Assembly (NCBI GenBank): GCA_018663815.1
Contig: JABJPQ010000169.1
Location: 1 to 10,899 of the forward strand
DNA length: 10,899 nt
Origin: Halobacteriovoraceae bacterium
Lineage (GTDB): Bacteria; Bdellovibrionota; Bacteriovoracia; Bacteriovoracales; Bacteriovoracaceae
Direction: 5' to 3'
The notes below the pieces were generated by a model. That model worked only from the letters and a program-made list of their open reading frames with translations, was not told the origin of the DNA and did no database searches. The translations under genes and the position numbers were made by a program. Below are positions 1 to 7,152 of this stretch, piece after piece. Every line of letters begins with the position of its first letter. Position 1 is the stretch's first letter.

Positions 1-2247
1 AACGGCAACAATGGCATCACCAGGTCCACCACCTCCATGGGGAATAGACCATGTCTTATGAAGATTATTATGAACAGCATCAACACCAAGCTTATCTAGG
101 TCAAGCCAACCAGCAATCGCATTCATATTTGCACCATCCATATAAACGAGCCCACCAACGGAGTGAATAAGTTGACTAATTTCGTGAAAGCGTGTTTCAA
201 ATATTCCTGCAGTATTTGGGTTTGTAATCATAACACCAGCTATAGATGTATTGTATTTTTCAATTAAATCTTTAAATTTATCAAAATCGATCTCACCGTG
301 ATCATTGGCTTCAACAGTTACTATTCCGACTTCATGGCCAGCCACTTTTTTTGTTTCAAATCCGGCCATAGTTGCGCTTGCTGGGTTTGTTCCGTGAGCC
401 GAACGGGGGATGAGTACAATATTTCTTGTTAGGCCTTGTCCATTTTTTGTATGGTAGTCTTGAAACATTTTTAAGCCGACAAGCTCTCCTTGAGCTCCGG
501 CCAGGGGTTGAGTTGTAACAGCTGCTAATCCCGTAATATCTTTAAATAGCTCTTGGGTGTGGTAAAGAATTTCTAAATTACCTTGAACATCTTCAATAGG
601 AGCTTGCGGGTGGGTTTGAGTGAATTGCGATAGTCCACTGGCCCATTCATTAATCTCAGGGTTGTACTTCATAGTACAGCTACCGAGAGGGTAAATTCCA
701 TCATCAGGGCTTAGGTTTTGTTTTCCTAATTTATCGTAATATTCAGTTAGAGTTTGTGTGTCACAGGCTTTAATTGTAAAAGGACTTATTCTTTTTTGAT
801 CGGCCCTGATGGATTGTATTGTTGCTGATATGCTTTTTGGCTTAAACTGAGCCTTGAAAAAATTTCTCATTTTTTGTAAGTCAAGAGCAGAGTGTTTATC
901 GCTAAGAGATATCAAAAGAAGATTATCATTAATGCCTAAACGACCTGTGATATTAACCCCGACATGAAGTTTTTCTTCCTCAGTAGCGGCTTGAATGAAC
1001 AGATTAATATCAGTGTTTATTTTGAGGGTGAATTCATTAAACACTGGCCCATTGAAGAGGAGTTCTACTCCTTCAAAACATGTAAGCTCTTGCATTAGTT
1101 TTAGGGTGTTTTGATGGACCTTAGAAAAAGATTGTTCAAAACCTATTGATCCTTTATTTAAGATTGCCGCTCCACAAGCGCTTGCAATAAATGACTGGTT
1201 AGAGCAAATATTTGAGGTGGCTTTTTCTCGTCTTATATGTTGCTCTCTAGTCGCAAGAATAATTGATTTACAATCTCTTCCACTGACATCTTTCGCTTTG
1301 CCAATAAACCTACCAGCTGTACTGCGAATATGATTTTTATTTTTATCATTATATCTTACTCCAAAAACACCTAGTCCTGGACCACCAAAATTGGGTGCTA
1401 GAGTTAATGACTGCCCCTCAGCTACGAGTAGGTCTGAGCCTTTGTGTTCAGTTCCCCACTTAGCAGGTTCTTTTAAGCCGGTATTAGCAATAGCGTGAAG
1501 GTTAATAATTGAAATAACTAATAAGTCATTTGTGTGAGCAATATCGGTGAGTTCATCAAATTGTTCGATTTGGCCAAAACAAGAAATTTGAGGAAAAGCG
1601 ATCGCTGCAATATCAGAGTTTTTTGCAATGATCTGTTTTAGGTTTTCTTGGTCAAGCAAACTTGTTTTTTTATCAATCTTTGCATAGATAATATTGAGGT
1701 TGGTGTTTTTAGCATGTGTATTTAAAACTTCAATATCACCTGGGTAAATGTTTTCAGCAACAATGACTGATTTTTTATTTCTTTTAATTCTGACAGCACA
1801 ATTTAAGGCTTCAAATAAACAAGTAGATCTTTCATATAAGGACGCATTTATCGCTTCAAAACCTGTCATTTTGGCAATCAAGTTTTGATATATCCAAAGT
1901 GTTTGGAGTGTTCCTTGGCTTCTTTCTGGTTGATAAGGGGTATAAGCCGTTGTTAAACCTCTTACCTGGCATACTTTATCGACAATCGCAGGAACTTCAA
2001 AATCTTGCAGGCCATCACCAATAAAGCTCGTGTATATATTATTTTTTTTAGCGATATTTAGGATATTTGTTTTTAGATCTGGATGAGAAAATGAGTTTTC
2101 CATTTTTAATCCATCGTGGATTAGATCTTTATCGATATGATTATATAATTCTTCCAGGGAGTTTAATCCCAGCGTTGTAAGCATTTCCTTTTCTTCGCTA
2201 GCAGTAATACCTATATAATGGGGATAGTCTTCTCTTTTGTGGGCCAT
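1..2247 (-). CDS. gcvP: Glycine dehydrogenase (decarboxylating) P-protein, fused GcvPA-GcvPB type; 3' end outside window
   Basis: This is the PLP-dependent P-protein of the glycine cleavage system. It decarboxylates glycine and passes the aminomethyl group to the lipoyl arm of GcvH. The frame is open for 749 codons from ATG 2247 to the window edge with no stop. AAAGGA at 2254-2259 (minus strand) lies 6 nt before the ATG. The N-terminal half (about residues 1-468) carries TAYTPYQPE, REQHIRREKATSNICSNQ and GPVFNEF. The C-terminal half carries YPLGSCTMKYNPEINE, SAHGTNPASA and NLHKTWSIPHGGGGPGD, in which K731 (bases 55-57) is the expected PLP lysine. Fused P-proteins are about 950-980 aa, so roughly 200-230 residues lie outside the window. 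Both halves read more like the separate GcvPA and GcvPB subunits than like E. coli GcvP. The gene is divergent from rsmJ; gcvT and gcvH are not in view. No glycine riboswitch fits in the 98-bp upstream gap. Confidence 0.95.
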   Translation of the reverse strand, partial: MAHKREDYPHYIGITASEEKEMLTTLGLNSLEELYNHIDKDLIHDGLKMENSFSHPDLKTNILNIAKKNNIYTSFIGDGLQDFEVPAIVDKVCQVRGLTTAYTPYQPERSQGTLQTLWIYQNLIAKMTGFEAINASLYERSTCLFEALNCAVRIKRNKKSVIVAENIYPGDIEVLNTHAKNTNLNIIYAKIDKKTSLLDQENLKQIIAKNSDIAAIAFPQISCFGQIEQFDELTDIAHTNDLLVISIINLHAIANTGLKEPAKWGTEHKGSDLLVAEGQSLTLAPNFGGPGLGVFGVRYNDKNKNHIRSTAGRFIGKAKDVSGRDCKSIILATREQHIRREKATSNICSNQSFIASACGAAILNKGSIGFEQSFSKVHQNTLKLMQELTCFEGVELLFNGPVFNEFTLKINTDINLFIQAATEEEKLHVGVNITGRLGINDNLLLISLSDKHSALDLQKMRNFFKAQFKPKSISATIQSIRADQKRISPFTIKACDTQTLTEYYDKLGKQNLSPDDGIYPLGSCTMKYNPEINEWASGLSQFTQTHPQAPIEDVQGNLEILYHTQELFKDITGLAAVTTQPLAGAQGELVGLKMFQDYHTKNGQGLTRNIVLIPRSAHGTNPASATMAGFETKKVAGHEVGIVTVEANDHGEIDFDKFKDLIEKYNTSIAGVMITNPNTAGIFETRFHEISQLIHSVGGLVYMDGANMNAIAGWLDLDKLGVDAVHNNLHKTWSIPHGGGGPGDAIVAV

Positions 2248-2283
2248 AAATAATCCTTTCTAAAATAATGGTTAATTTTTAAC

Positions 2284-2311
2284 ATATTATCCTTAAAAAG
2301 TAGTCGTAAAA
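2284..2311 (-). promoter_or_regulatory. Candidate promoter for gcvP
   Basis: On the minus strand a TAATAT -10 (2284-2289) is preceded by TTTTAC (2306-2311, 16-nt spacer) or TTTACG (2305-2310, 15-nt spacer). Either would start transcription about 30 nt before the gcvP ATG, leaving room for the ribosome-binding site. The -35 match is only partial and the region is AT-rich, so chance matches are likely. Confidence 0.35.
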
Positions 2312-2334
2312 GTGTTGATTTTTCTTGGAATTAG

Positions 2335-2340
2335 TATATT
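2335..2340 (+). promoter_or_regulatory. Possible -10 box for leaderless rsmJ
   Basis: TATATT (5 of 6 matches to TATAAT) ends 5 nt before the first of the two rsmJ ATGs, which would place the transcript start at or within the start codons. TTGATT at 2315-2320 resembles a -35, but its 14-nt spacer is too short. No Shine-Dalgarno sequence precedes the start, which is consistent with leaderless translation. Confidence 0.3.
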
Positions 2341-2345
2341 AATGC

Positions 2346-3071
2346 ATGATGCAAATAATTGATGATAAAACCCAACTAGATTTTGAAGCTTTCAAATGTC
2401 GATTTCCACAGGAAGCTGAGATTTTGAAAGGGCAACAAGATCAACCCATACTTTTAAAAATTTATGATAAACAAATAAGTTTTATGTTGGATGGTTTTTC
2501 TGCGATTAAAATTGATATCAAAAATTCTTTGCAGCAACACCGAAATTATTTTTATAAAAATTCCTTGTACAAAGAACCTCTTGCAAGGGCCATAGGTTTA
2601 AAAAAAGGCAAACCAAAACCTATTGTTCTCGATGCCACAGCAGGCATGCTAGGGGATAGTTTATTATTGTATAGTTTTGGGGTTAAGCAATTAATTGTAT
2701 GTGAAAGACAGCCTATTGTTTGTGCCATGATTATAAATGCATTAGCGCAAGTTCAGGTAGAGTTAGACTTATTTATTGGAAATGCAGTCAATTATTTTGC
2801 AGGGAAGCCTTTAGCTGTTGATGTTATTTACTTTGATCCCATGTATAAACAGATAAATACCAAAACAGCTCCCAAAAAAGAAATGGCCACATTTAGGTCA
2901 CTGATAGGAGTCGATGAAGATGCTGAGTTTATGGCCATGAAGCTTAAGACATTTGCTCGTGAGCGTTTGGTTATTAAACGATCCCGTAAGGCGCAACCTT
3001 TAATTGCCAACCCTAGTCATTCAATTCATGGAAAATCGACTTCATATGATGTTTATTTAACGAGTCACTAA
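2346..3071 (+). CDS. rsmJ: 16S rRNA (guanine1516-N2)-methyltransferase RsmJ
   Basis: This 241-aa protein matches RsmJ (YhiQ), the SAM-dependent enzyme that makes m2G1516 in 16S rRNA of the small subunit. Supporting motifs in family order are the SAM-binding motif I region DATAGMLGDS (residues 96-105), ERQP (120-123), the catalytic-type YFDPMYK (162-168), KKEMATFRSLIG (177-188), VIKR (209-212) and a C-terminal HGKSTSYDVYL (228-238). The E. coli equivalents are DATAGLGRDA, ERNP, YLDPMF and KKEMRVFQSLVG. Motif I is slightly unusual, because GMLG replaces GLGR. Two consecutive ATGs (2346 and 2349) are possible starts and neither has a Shine-Dalgarno sequence. A TATATT box ends 5 nt before the first, so the message may be leaderless. 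The gene is divergent from gcvP. Downstream, a promoter lies in the 60-nt gap before the kinase gene. Confidence 0.88.
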   Translation: MMQIIDDKTQLDFEAFKCRFPQEAEILKGQQDQPILLKIYDKQISFMLDGFSAIKIDIKNSLQQHRNYFYKNSLYKEPLARAIGLKKGKPKPIVLDATAGMLGDSLLLYSFGVKQLIVCERQPIVCAMIINALAQVQVELDLFIGNAVNYFAGKPLAVDVIYFDPMYKQINTKTAPKKEMATFRSLIGVDEDAEFMAMKLKTFARERLVIKRSRKAQPLIANPSHSIHGKSTSYDVYLTSH

Positions 3072-3077
3072 AAATAT

Positions 3078-3105
3078 TTCACAAATGAATAAACTTTGTT
3101 ATAAA
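3078..3105 (+). promoter_or_regulatory. Sigma70-type promoter for the kinase-asnS operon
   Basis: TTCACA (3078-3083, 5 of 6 to TTGACA) and TATAAA (3100-3105, 5 of 6 to TATAAT) are separated by 16 nt. Transcription would begin near 3112, just before the AAGGA ribosome-binding site at 3121-3125. The promoter sits entirely in the gap after rsmJ, suggesting the next two genes have their own promoter. Confidence 0.55.
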
Positions 3106-3131
3106 TATATGCTTTTACAAAAGGATTGAAG

Positions 3132-4130
3132 ATGAAATATGACGTTTTTGGAATTGGTAACGCTCTTGTTGATATGGAGTTTAAGGTTAAGGATAATTTT
3201 TTCTCAGATAATAAAATTGAGAAAAGCCTTATGACTTTAGTTGAAGAAGAGAGACAAATGCAATTAGTAGACGAGCTGCATCGATTAAGTGCAGGTGAGG
3301 TCAAAAGACAATGTGGTGGGAGTGCAGCGAACACTATTATTGCTGTTTCACAATTTGGCGGTAAGTCTTTCTACTCTTTTAAAGTAGCTAATGATGAAAC
3401 AGGTCATTTCTATTTAAAAGATATAACTGATAACGGAGTTGATACTAAAAATACACTGGGATCTCTACCTGAGGGAAATACTGGAAAATGTCTTGTTATG
3501 GTATCAGACGATGCCGAAAGAACGATGAATACTTATCTTGGTATAACAGCAAGTTTTGATAAAGAGCAATTAGATGAGCAGTCTTTGAAAAATTCAAAGT
3601 GGTTATATGTAGAAGGTTATTTGGTTGCCAGTCCCACGGGGCATGAAGCAGCGCTTGAAGCTGTCCGGATTGCTAAACAAAATAATGTTAAGACTGCGCT
3701 CACCTTGAGTGATCCAAGTATGGTAAAATTTTTTAAAGATAATATGATTCAAATTGTAGGTAATGGTGTCGATCTTATTTTTTGTAATGAAATGGAAGCA
3801 ATGGATTTTACGGGTACAAATGATCTCTATGATGCCAGAGAAAAATTAAAAGATCTGGCTAAAACATTTGTTATTACACTAGGTAAAAATGGCGCTATCA
3901 TTTGGGATGGAACTATGTTTATTGATATTGAGCCCCATCAAGTTAAAGCGGTAGATACTAATGGAGCTGGTGATATGTATGCGGGGGCATTTTTATATGG
4001 AATTACTAATGGAATGACATACGCTGGTGCTGGAGCACTTGCAAGTTTAGCCAGCTCTAAAATAGTAGAAAAGTATGGTCCGAGAGTAGACTGGACTACG
4101 GCCAAAGATATTTTAAAAGAGCTAAAATAA
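3132..4130 (+). CDS. PfkB/ribokinase-family sugar kinase, adenosine kinase-like
   Basis: This 332-aa cytoplasmic kinase of the PfkB superfamily is most like bacterial adenosine kinase-type members, which phosphorylate a nucleoside or sugar hydroxyl from ATP. The sequence opens MKYDVFGIGNALVDMEF, typical of this subgroup. It has the substrate-side CGGSAANT (residues 61-68) and the second PfkB signature DTNGAGDMYAGAFLYG (275-290), where D281 of GAGD is the expected catalytic base. The length is normal for the family. I chose ATG 3132 because AAGGA at 3121-3125 lies 6 nt upstream; an in-frame TTG at 3126 would directly abut that site. The gene is followed after 20 nt by asnS, so the two probably form an operon. 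The exact substrate (adenosine, ribose or another sugar) cannot be decided from sequence alone. Confidence 0.88.
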   Translation: MKYDVFGIGNALVDMEFKVKDNFFSDNKIEKSLMTLVEEERQMQLVDELHRLSAGEVKRQCGGSAANTIIAVSQFGGKSFYSFKVANDETGHFYLKDITDNGVDTKNTLGSLPEGNTGKCLVMVSDDAERTMNTYLGITASFDKEQLDEQSLKNSKWLYVEGYLVASPTGHEAALEAVRIAKQNNVKTALTLSDPSMVKFFKDNMIQIVGNGVDLIFCNEMEAMDFTGTNDLYDAREKLKDLAKTFVITLGKNGAIIWDGTMFIDIEPHQVKAVDTNGAGDMYAGAFLYGITNGMTYAGAGALASLASSKIVEKYGPRVDWTTAKDILKELK

Positions 4131-4150
4131 AAAAACTGAGTGGAGTAATA

Positions 4151-5533
4151 ATGAAAAGATCAACTATAAAAAAACTATTAAACACAAAGCCTGAAGGACA
4201 AGAAATTGTAGTAAAAGGCTGGGTTAGAAGTATTCGTAACTCTAAAGCCTTCTCTTTTATCGTTATTAATGATGGCTCAACTCAAACTGACCTACAGATT
4301 ATTGCTGACGACACTCTTGCTGGTTATGAAGAGTTCTCTAAATGTTTAAATGGTTCAGCTTTTTCTATTCAAGGAAAGTTAGTTGAATCTGGCGGTAAAC
4401 AACCCATTGAAGTCCAGGCCATATCAATTGATATTATAGGCAGTACTCCACAAGATTACCCTTTACAAAAAAAGGGTACATCCATGGAATTTTTGCGCGA
4501 AATTGCACATCTAAGACCAAGAACTAATACTTTTAGCGCTGTCTTTAGAGTCCGCCATGAACTGACACAAGCCACGCATAAATTTTTTAGTGATAAAGGT
4601 TTTTATAACTTACACACTCCTATACTAACGGCCATGGATGCAGAGGGGGCAGGAGAGTTATTTAGAGTAACCACCCTTGATCCCAATAACCTTCCTTTAG
4701 ATAAATCCGGCAAAGTTATTTGGGAAAAAGACTATTTTGGAAAAGAATCATATTTATGTGTCACCGGACAATTAGAGGCCGAAGCTTTTGCCTGTTCAAT
4801 GGGAAGTGTTTATACTTTCGGACCTACCTTTAGATCTGAAGATTCCAACACTACGAGGCATTTATCTGAGTTTTGGATGATTGAGCCTGAAGTTGCTTTT
4901 GCTGATCTTGATGAAATTGCTGATCTTGCGGCAGAATATATTCAATATATGGTCAAGCATGCATTAGAGCATTGTGAAGAAGAACTTAATTTTTTCAATA
5001 AATTTATAGAAAAAGGTTTAGTGGATAAATTAAAAAAAGTGGCTAGCTCAACATTTAAAAAAATCACTTATACAAAAGCGATTGAAATTCTAACTAAAAC
5101 AACGAAAAAGTTTGAGTTTAAAGTTGAGTGGGGAATTGATCTACAAACAGAACATGAAAAGTATTTAACAGACGAGCATTTTAAAGGGCCTGTCATTGTA
5201 ACTGATTATCCAAAGACAATTAAAGCTTTTTATATGAAGCAAAATGAAGATGGCCAAACGGTGCGAGCAATGGATGTTCTTATTCCTGGCGTTGGTGAAT
5301 TAATTGGTGGATCGCAAAGAGAAGAAAACTATGAAAAATTAGTTACAAGGATTGAATCTGAGAACTTAGACCCATCTTTGTATCAGTGGTATCTTGATTT
5401 ACGTAAATTTGGAACAGTCCCTCATTCAGGCTTTGGCCTTGGTTTTGAACGAGCGATGATGTATATCACAGGAATGAGTAATATTCGTGATGTTATCCCG
5501 TTTCATAGAACTCCAAAAAATATCGAATTTTAA
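4151..5533 (+). CDS. asnS: Asparaginyl-tRNA synthetase
   Basis: This 460-aa class IIb aminoacyl-tRNA synthetase charges tRNA-Asn with asparagine in the cytoplasm. An N-terminal OB-fold anticodon-binding domain spans about residues 17-100 and includes VVKGWVRSIRNSKAFSFIVINDG. The catalytic domain follows. It has the AsnRS-type MDAEGAGELF (162-171), motif 2 FGPTFRSEDSNTTRHLSEF (223-241) and motif 3 GFGLGFERAMMYITG (427-441) with the ATP-binding arginine R434. The EGAGE/SEDS context separates it from AspRS. GGAG at 4142-4145 provides the ribosome-binding site for ATG 4151. It lies 20 nt after the kinase gene and probably shares its promoter. Its stop codon is 1 nt from the stop of the convergent zinc-ribbon ORF, and no terminator fits between them. 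Its presence suggests direct charging of tRNA-Asn. Confidence 0.97.
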   Translation: MKRSTIKKLLNTKPEGQEIVVKGWVRSIRNSKAFSFIVINDGSTQTDLQIIADDTLAGYEEFSKCLNGSAFSIQGKLVESGGKQPIEVQAISIDIIGSTPQDYPLQKKGTSMEFLREIAHLRPRTNTFSAVFRVRHELTQATHKFFSDKGFYNLHTPILTAMDAEGAGELFRVTTLDPNNLPLDKSGKVIWEKDYFGKESYLCVTGQLEAEAFACSMGSVYTFGPTFRSEDSNTTRHLSEFWMIEPEVAFADLDEIADLAAEYIQYMVKHALEHCEEELNFFNKFIEKGLVDKLKKVASSTFKKITYTKAIEILTKTTKKFEFKVEWGIDLQTEHEKYLTDEHFKGPVIVTDYPKTIKAFYMKQNEDGQTVRAMDVLIPGVGELIGGSQREENYEKLVTRIESENLDPSLYQWYLDLRKFGTVPHSGFGLGFERAMMYITGMSNIRDVIPFHRTPKNIEF

Positions 5534-5534
5534 A

Positions 5535-5723
5535 TTAATCGACGGAGATTTCTATTGTTGGGACTTCGATAGAAGTTAAAGGCATGTCTATATAGGCTTG
5601 AATTGTCGAACCGCAACTGGAGCAAAAAACTCGGTCACTTTTAATGTTTGGTTCTTCAGTACTTAAGCAAAATAGACATTGTACTTTTTCACTCTTAGCT
5701 AAATTTTGATTGAGTCCACTCAT
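5535..5723 (-). CDS. Small zinc-ribbon protein, unknown function
   Basis: This 62-aa ORF contains two CxxC knuckles, CLFC (C16, C19) and CSSC (C34, C37), separated by 14 residues. That spacing is typical of a zinc ribbon binding one Zn2+ through four cysteines. The C-terminal third is Ile/Glu-rich with no motif I recognise, and there is no signal peptide or membrane segment. ATG 5723 is the only plausible start, because an in-frame TAG lies two codons upstream. There is no usable Shine-Dalgarno sequence, since AGGG ends 1 nt before the ATG. A -10 box 6 nt upstream suggests a leaderless message. The gene is convergent with asnS with a single base between the two stops. Short zinc ribbons of this kind can bind nucleic acid or act as protein adaptors, but nothing here says which. 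The paired motif argues for a real gene. Confidence 0.65.
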   Translation of the reverse strand: MSGLNQNLAKSEKVQCLFCLSTEEPNIKSDRVFCSSCGSTIQAYIDMPLTSIEVPTIEISVD

Positions 5724-5729
5724 ACCCTA

Positions 5730-5758
5730 ATTGTACGGTGAATCTGCGTTTGAGTCAG
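5730..5758 (-). promoter_or_regulatory. Promoter placed for leaderless transcription of the zinc-ribbon gene
   Basis: On the minus strand, CTGACT (5753-5758, 4 of 6 to TTGACA, with the TGAC core intact) is followed after exactly 17 nt by TACAAT (5730-5735, 5 of 6 to TATAAT). The -10 box ends 6 nt before the ATG at 5723, so the expected first transcribed base is the A of the start codon. Confidence 0.5.
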
Positions 5759-5833
5759 CTAACTTAGACTTACACTGGTCCCTTTTTGTAAAAAAAAGAG
5801 GCTTACTATCAATTTAAACAAAAAATATCCGAT

Positions 5834-7114
5834 ATGTTCAGCATGAAATTATGTTTGGTTTTAATATTATCATTTTATGTCCAATTGGGGTTTGCTCAAG
5901 AAGAGGAAGATTTAAGTCTGTTTGATGACTTAAGTGCAATGGAATCTGATCTTGAAGATATAGATTCTGAAGACAAGGAAGAGGAAGAGGTTGAAGACTT
6001 AGCCACATCAAATAAAGAGGATAAGAACTCACAAGCAACAGCTGATGAAAAAACACAGCCAGCTGTACAAAAAGATGACTCTGAACCAGACTCAGCAGAA
6101 GATTCCGAAGCAGTTGCTGAAGAAGACGATCTTTTTGAAAAAGCAGAACTTGAAAGTCTCGATAAACCAGAAAAGAAAATAGTTAAACCGACAGTGCATC
6201 CGACCAAGAAGTCAAAAGAAAAAAAATTAAAAAAAATAATTCCTACCGAGTTAGAAAATATTGTTATTGTTAAAAAAATTATTTTAAGTCCTAAAGACAA
6301 AAAGATTTTAAAATTAATTGATTATATAGGATTACGACAGTTCATTTTCATGATTACTAAGTTGCAAGGGCATCAAGTACCGCAAGGGTACTTTGAGGTT
6401 GAAAATGAGATTAAAGTCTATTTCGAAAGATATACATTTTGGAAATCGTTTAATATTGAGCAATTTGAGACCGAGTTTAAAAAGAGATTGAAAGATAATT
6501 TCACTGAACTTGAAATAGATAATTTAAACAAGAAATTTTATCGGCCCTTTTATGCTAAAATGATAAAAAAAACGGTTCTCAATCGAGACATTTTTGGGCA
6601 GTACTATGCTGTCTTAGATGATAGTTACATAACAAACGTTGCGAGTGACATAAGAAAAAAACAAATCAACAATATTTATAATATTCATGGACTGGATTTT
6701 CAAAAGTCTAATTTAGAGTCTCGATTACAGTATTTTATAAAAAAAGAAGCCACCATGACCCTTGAGTCCAAAATTGTTAATAGCGGAACTAGGATGCGTT
6801 TTTCAACTCAAAGCTTAAGCGATAATTTGAGTAATGTGAAAGAATTTGTTTTGAATAGTCTTACTCATGATTTGGAAGATGTCAGGTTGTTTGAGTTAAA
6901 TGAGTACTTGCGAACAATGAAAGGCGAGGGCATACATAAATTTTTACAATTTTATACTAACTTTCATTATCTTTATATTACAAAACAAATTCGTATGCTC
7001 GAAGAAGATAAAAAGAATGGTCACACAGTAATTATTAAGAATGTGAAGTTTAATAAGTTTGTAGAAGAGCCAAAAGAGGGTAACGTTGATAATCAAACAT
7101 CACCCAAAAAATAG
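5834..7114 (+). CDS. Secreted acidic protein of unknown function
   Basis: This 426-aa protein is predicted to be exported. Residues 1-21 form a signal peptide with a hydrophobic core (LCLVLILSFYVQLGFA) and a likely signal peptidase I site after FA-21. There is no lipobox cysteine. Residues 22-115 are a low-complexity, strongly acidic region rich in Glu, Asp and Ser. A Lys/Pro-rich linker follows to about residue 140, and then a folded-looking, mostly helical domain runs to the end. Two helical stretches (about 225-250 and 365-395) resemble the periplasmic DUF2059 type, but only weakly. Either ATG 5834 or ATG 5843 could be the start; both keep the signal peptide and neither has a Shine-Dalgarno sequence. 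The gene is convergent with rbgA, 38 nt away, and has no obvious functional partner here. I do not recognise the family. Confidence 0.8.
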   Translation: MFSMKLCLVLILSFYVQLGFAQEEEDLSLFDDLSAMESDLEDIDSEDKEEEEVEDLATSNKEDKNSQATADEKTQPAVQKDDSEPDSAEDSEAVAEEDDLFEKAELESLDKPEKKIVKPTVHPTKKSKEKKLKKIIPTELENIVIVKKIILSPKDKKILKLIDYIGLRQFIFMITKLQGHQVPQGYFEVENEIKVYFERYTFWKSFNIEQFETEFKKRLKDNFTELEIDNLNKKFYRPFYAKMIKKTVLNRDIFGQYYAVLDDSYITNVASDIRKKQINNIYNIHGLDFQKSNLESRLQYFIKKEATMTLESKIVNSGTRMRFSTQSLSDNLSNVKEFVLNSLTHDLEDVRLFELNEYLRTMKGEGIHKFLQFYTNFHYLYITKQIRMLEEDKKNGHTVIIKNVKFNKFVEEPKEGNVDNQTSPKK

Positions 7115-7125
7115 AAATCGATTCT

Positions 7126-7143
7126 AAAAAAATAAGCTCCTTA
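7126..7143 (-). terminator. Weak candidate terminator for rbgA
   Basis: Reading the minus strand after the rbgA stop, a short hairpin TAAG-GAG-CTTA (7133-7143) is followed immediately by seven Ts (7126-7132). The stem has only 4 bp, so the call is tentative, but its position just past the stop and the T run fit an intrinsic terminator. Confidence 0.3.
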
Positions 7144-7152
7144 AGTAGATGT

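Noticed and set aside
2248..2345. Glycine riboswitch upstream of gcvP
   Set aside because: The gap is only 98 bp, shared with a divergent gene, and I see none of the conserved paired stems.
3126..3131. TTG at 3126 as start of the PfkB kinase
   Set aside because: It directly abuts the AAGGA site, leaving no spacer. ATG 3132 has ideal 6-nt spacing and gives the usual family N-terminus MKYDVFGIGN.
2828..3334. Minus-strand frames opposite rsmJ and the kinase start
   Set aside because: They lie antisense to well-supported genes, lack ribosome-binding sites and show no recognisable protein features.
5838..6300. Minus-strand frames of 72 and 134 codons opposite the acidic region
   Set aside because: The longer one is a Ser-rich antisense image of the Glu/Asp/Ser-coding repeats and the shorter lies inside the same region. 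Neither has a ribosome-binding site or family motif.
7116..7123. AATCGATT palindrome after the acidic-protein gene as a terminator
   Set aside because: It has no loop and no T run on either side, and 8-bp palindromes are common.
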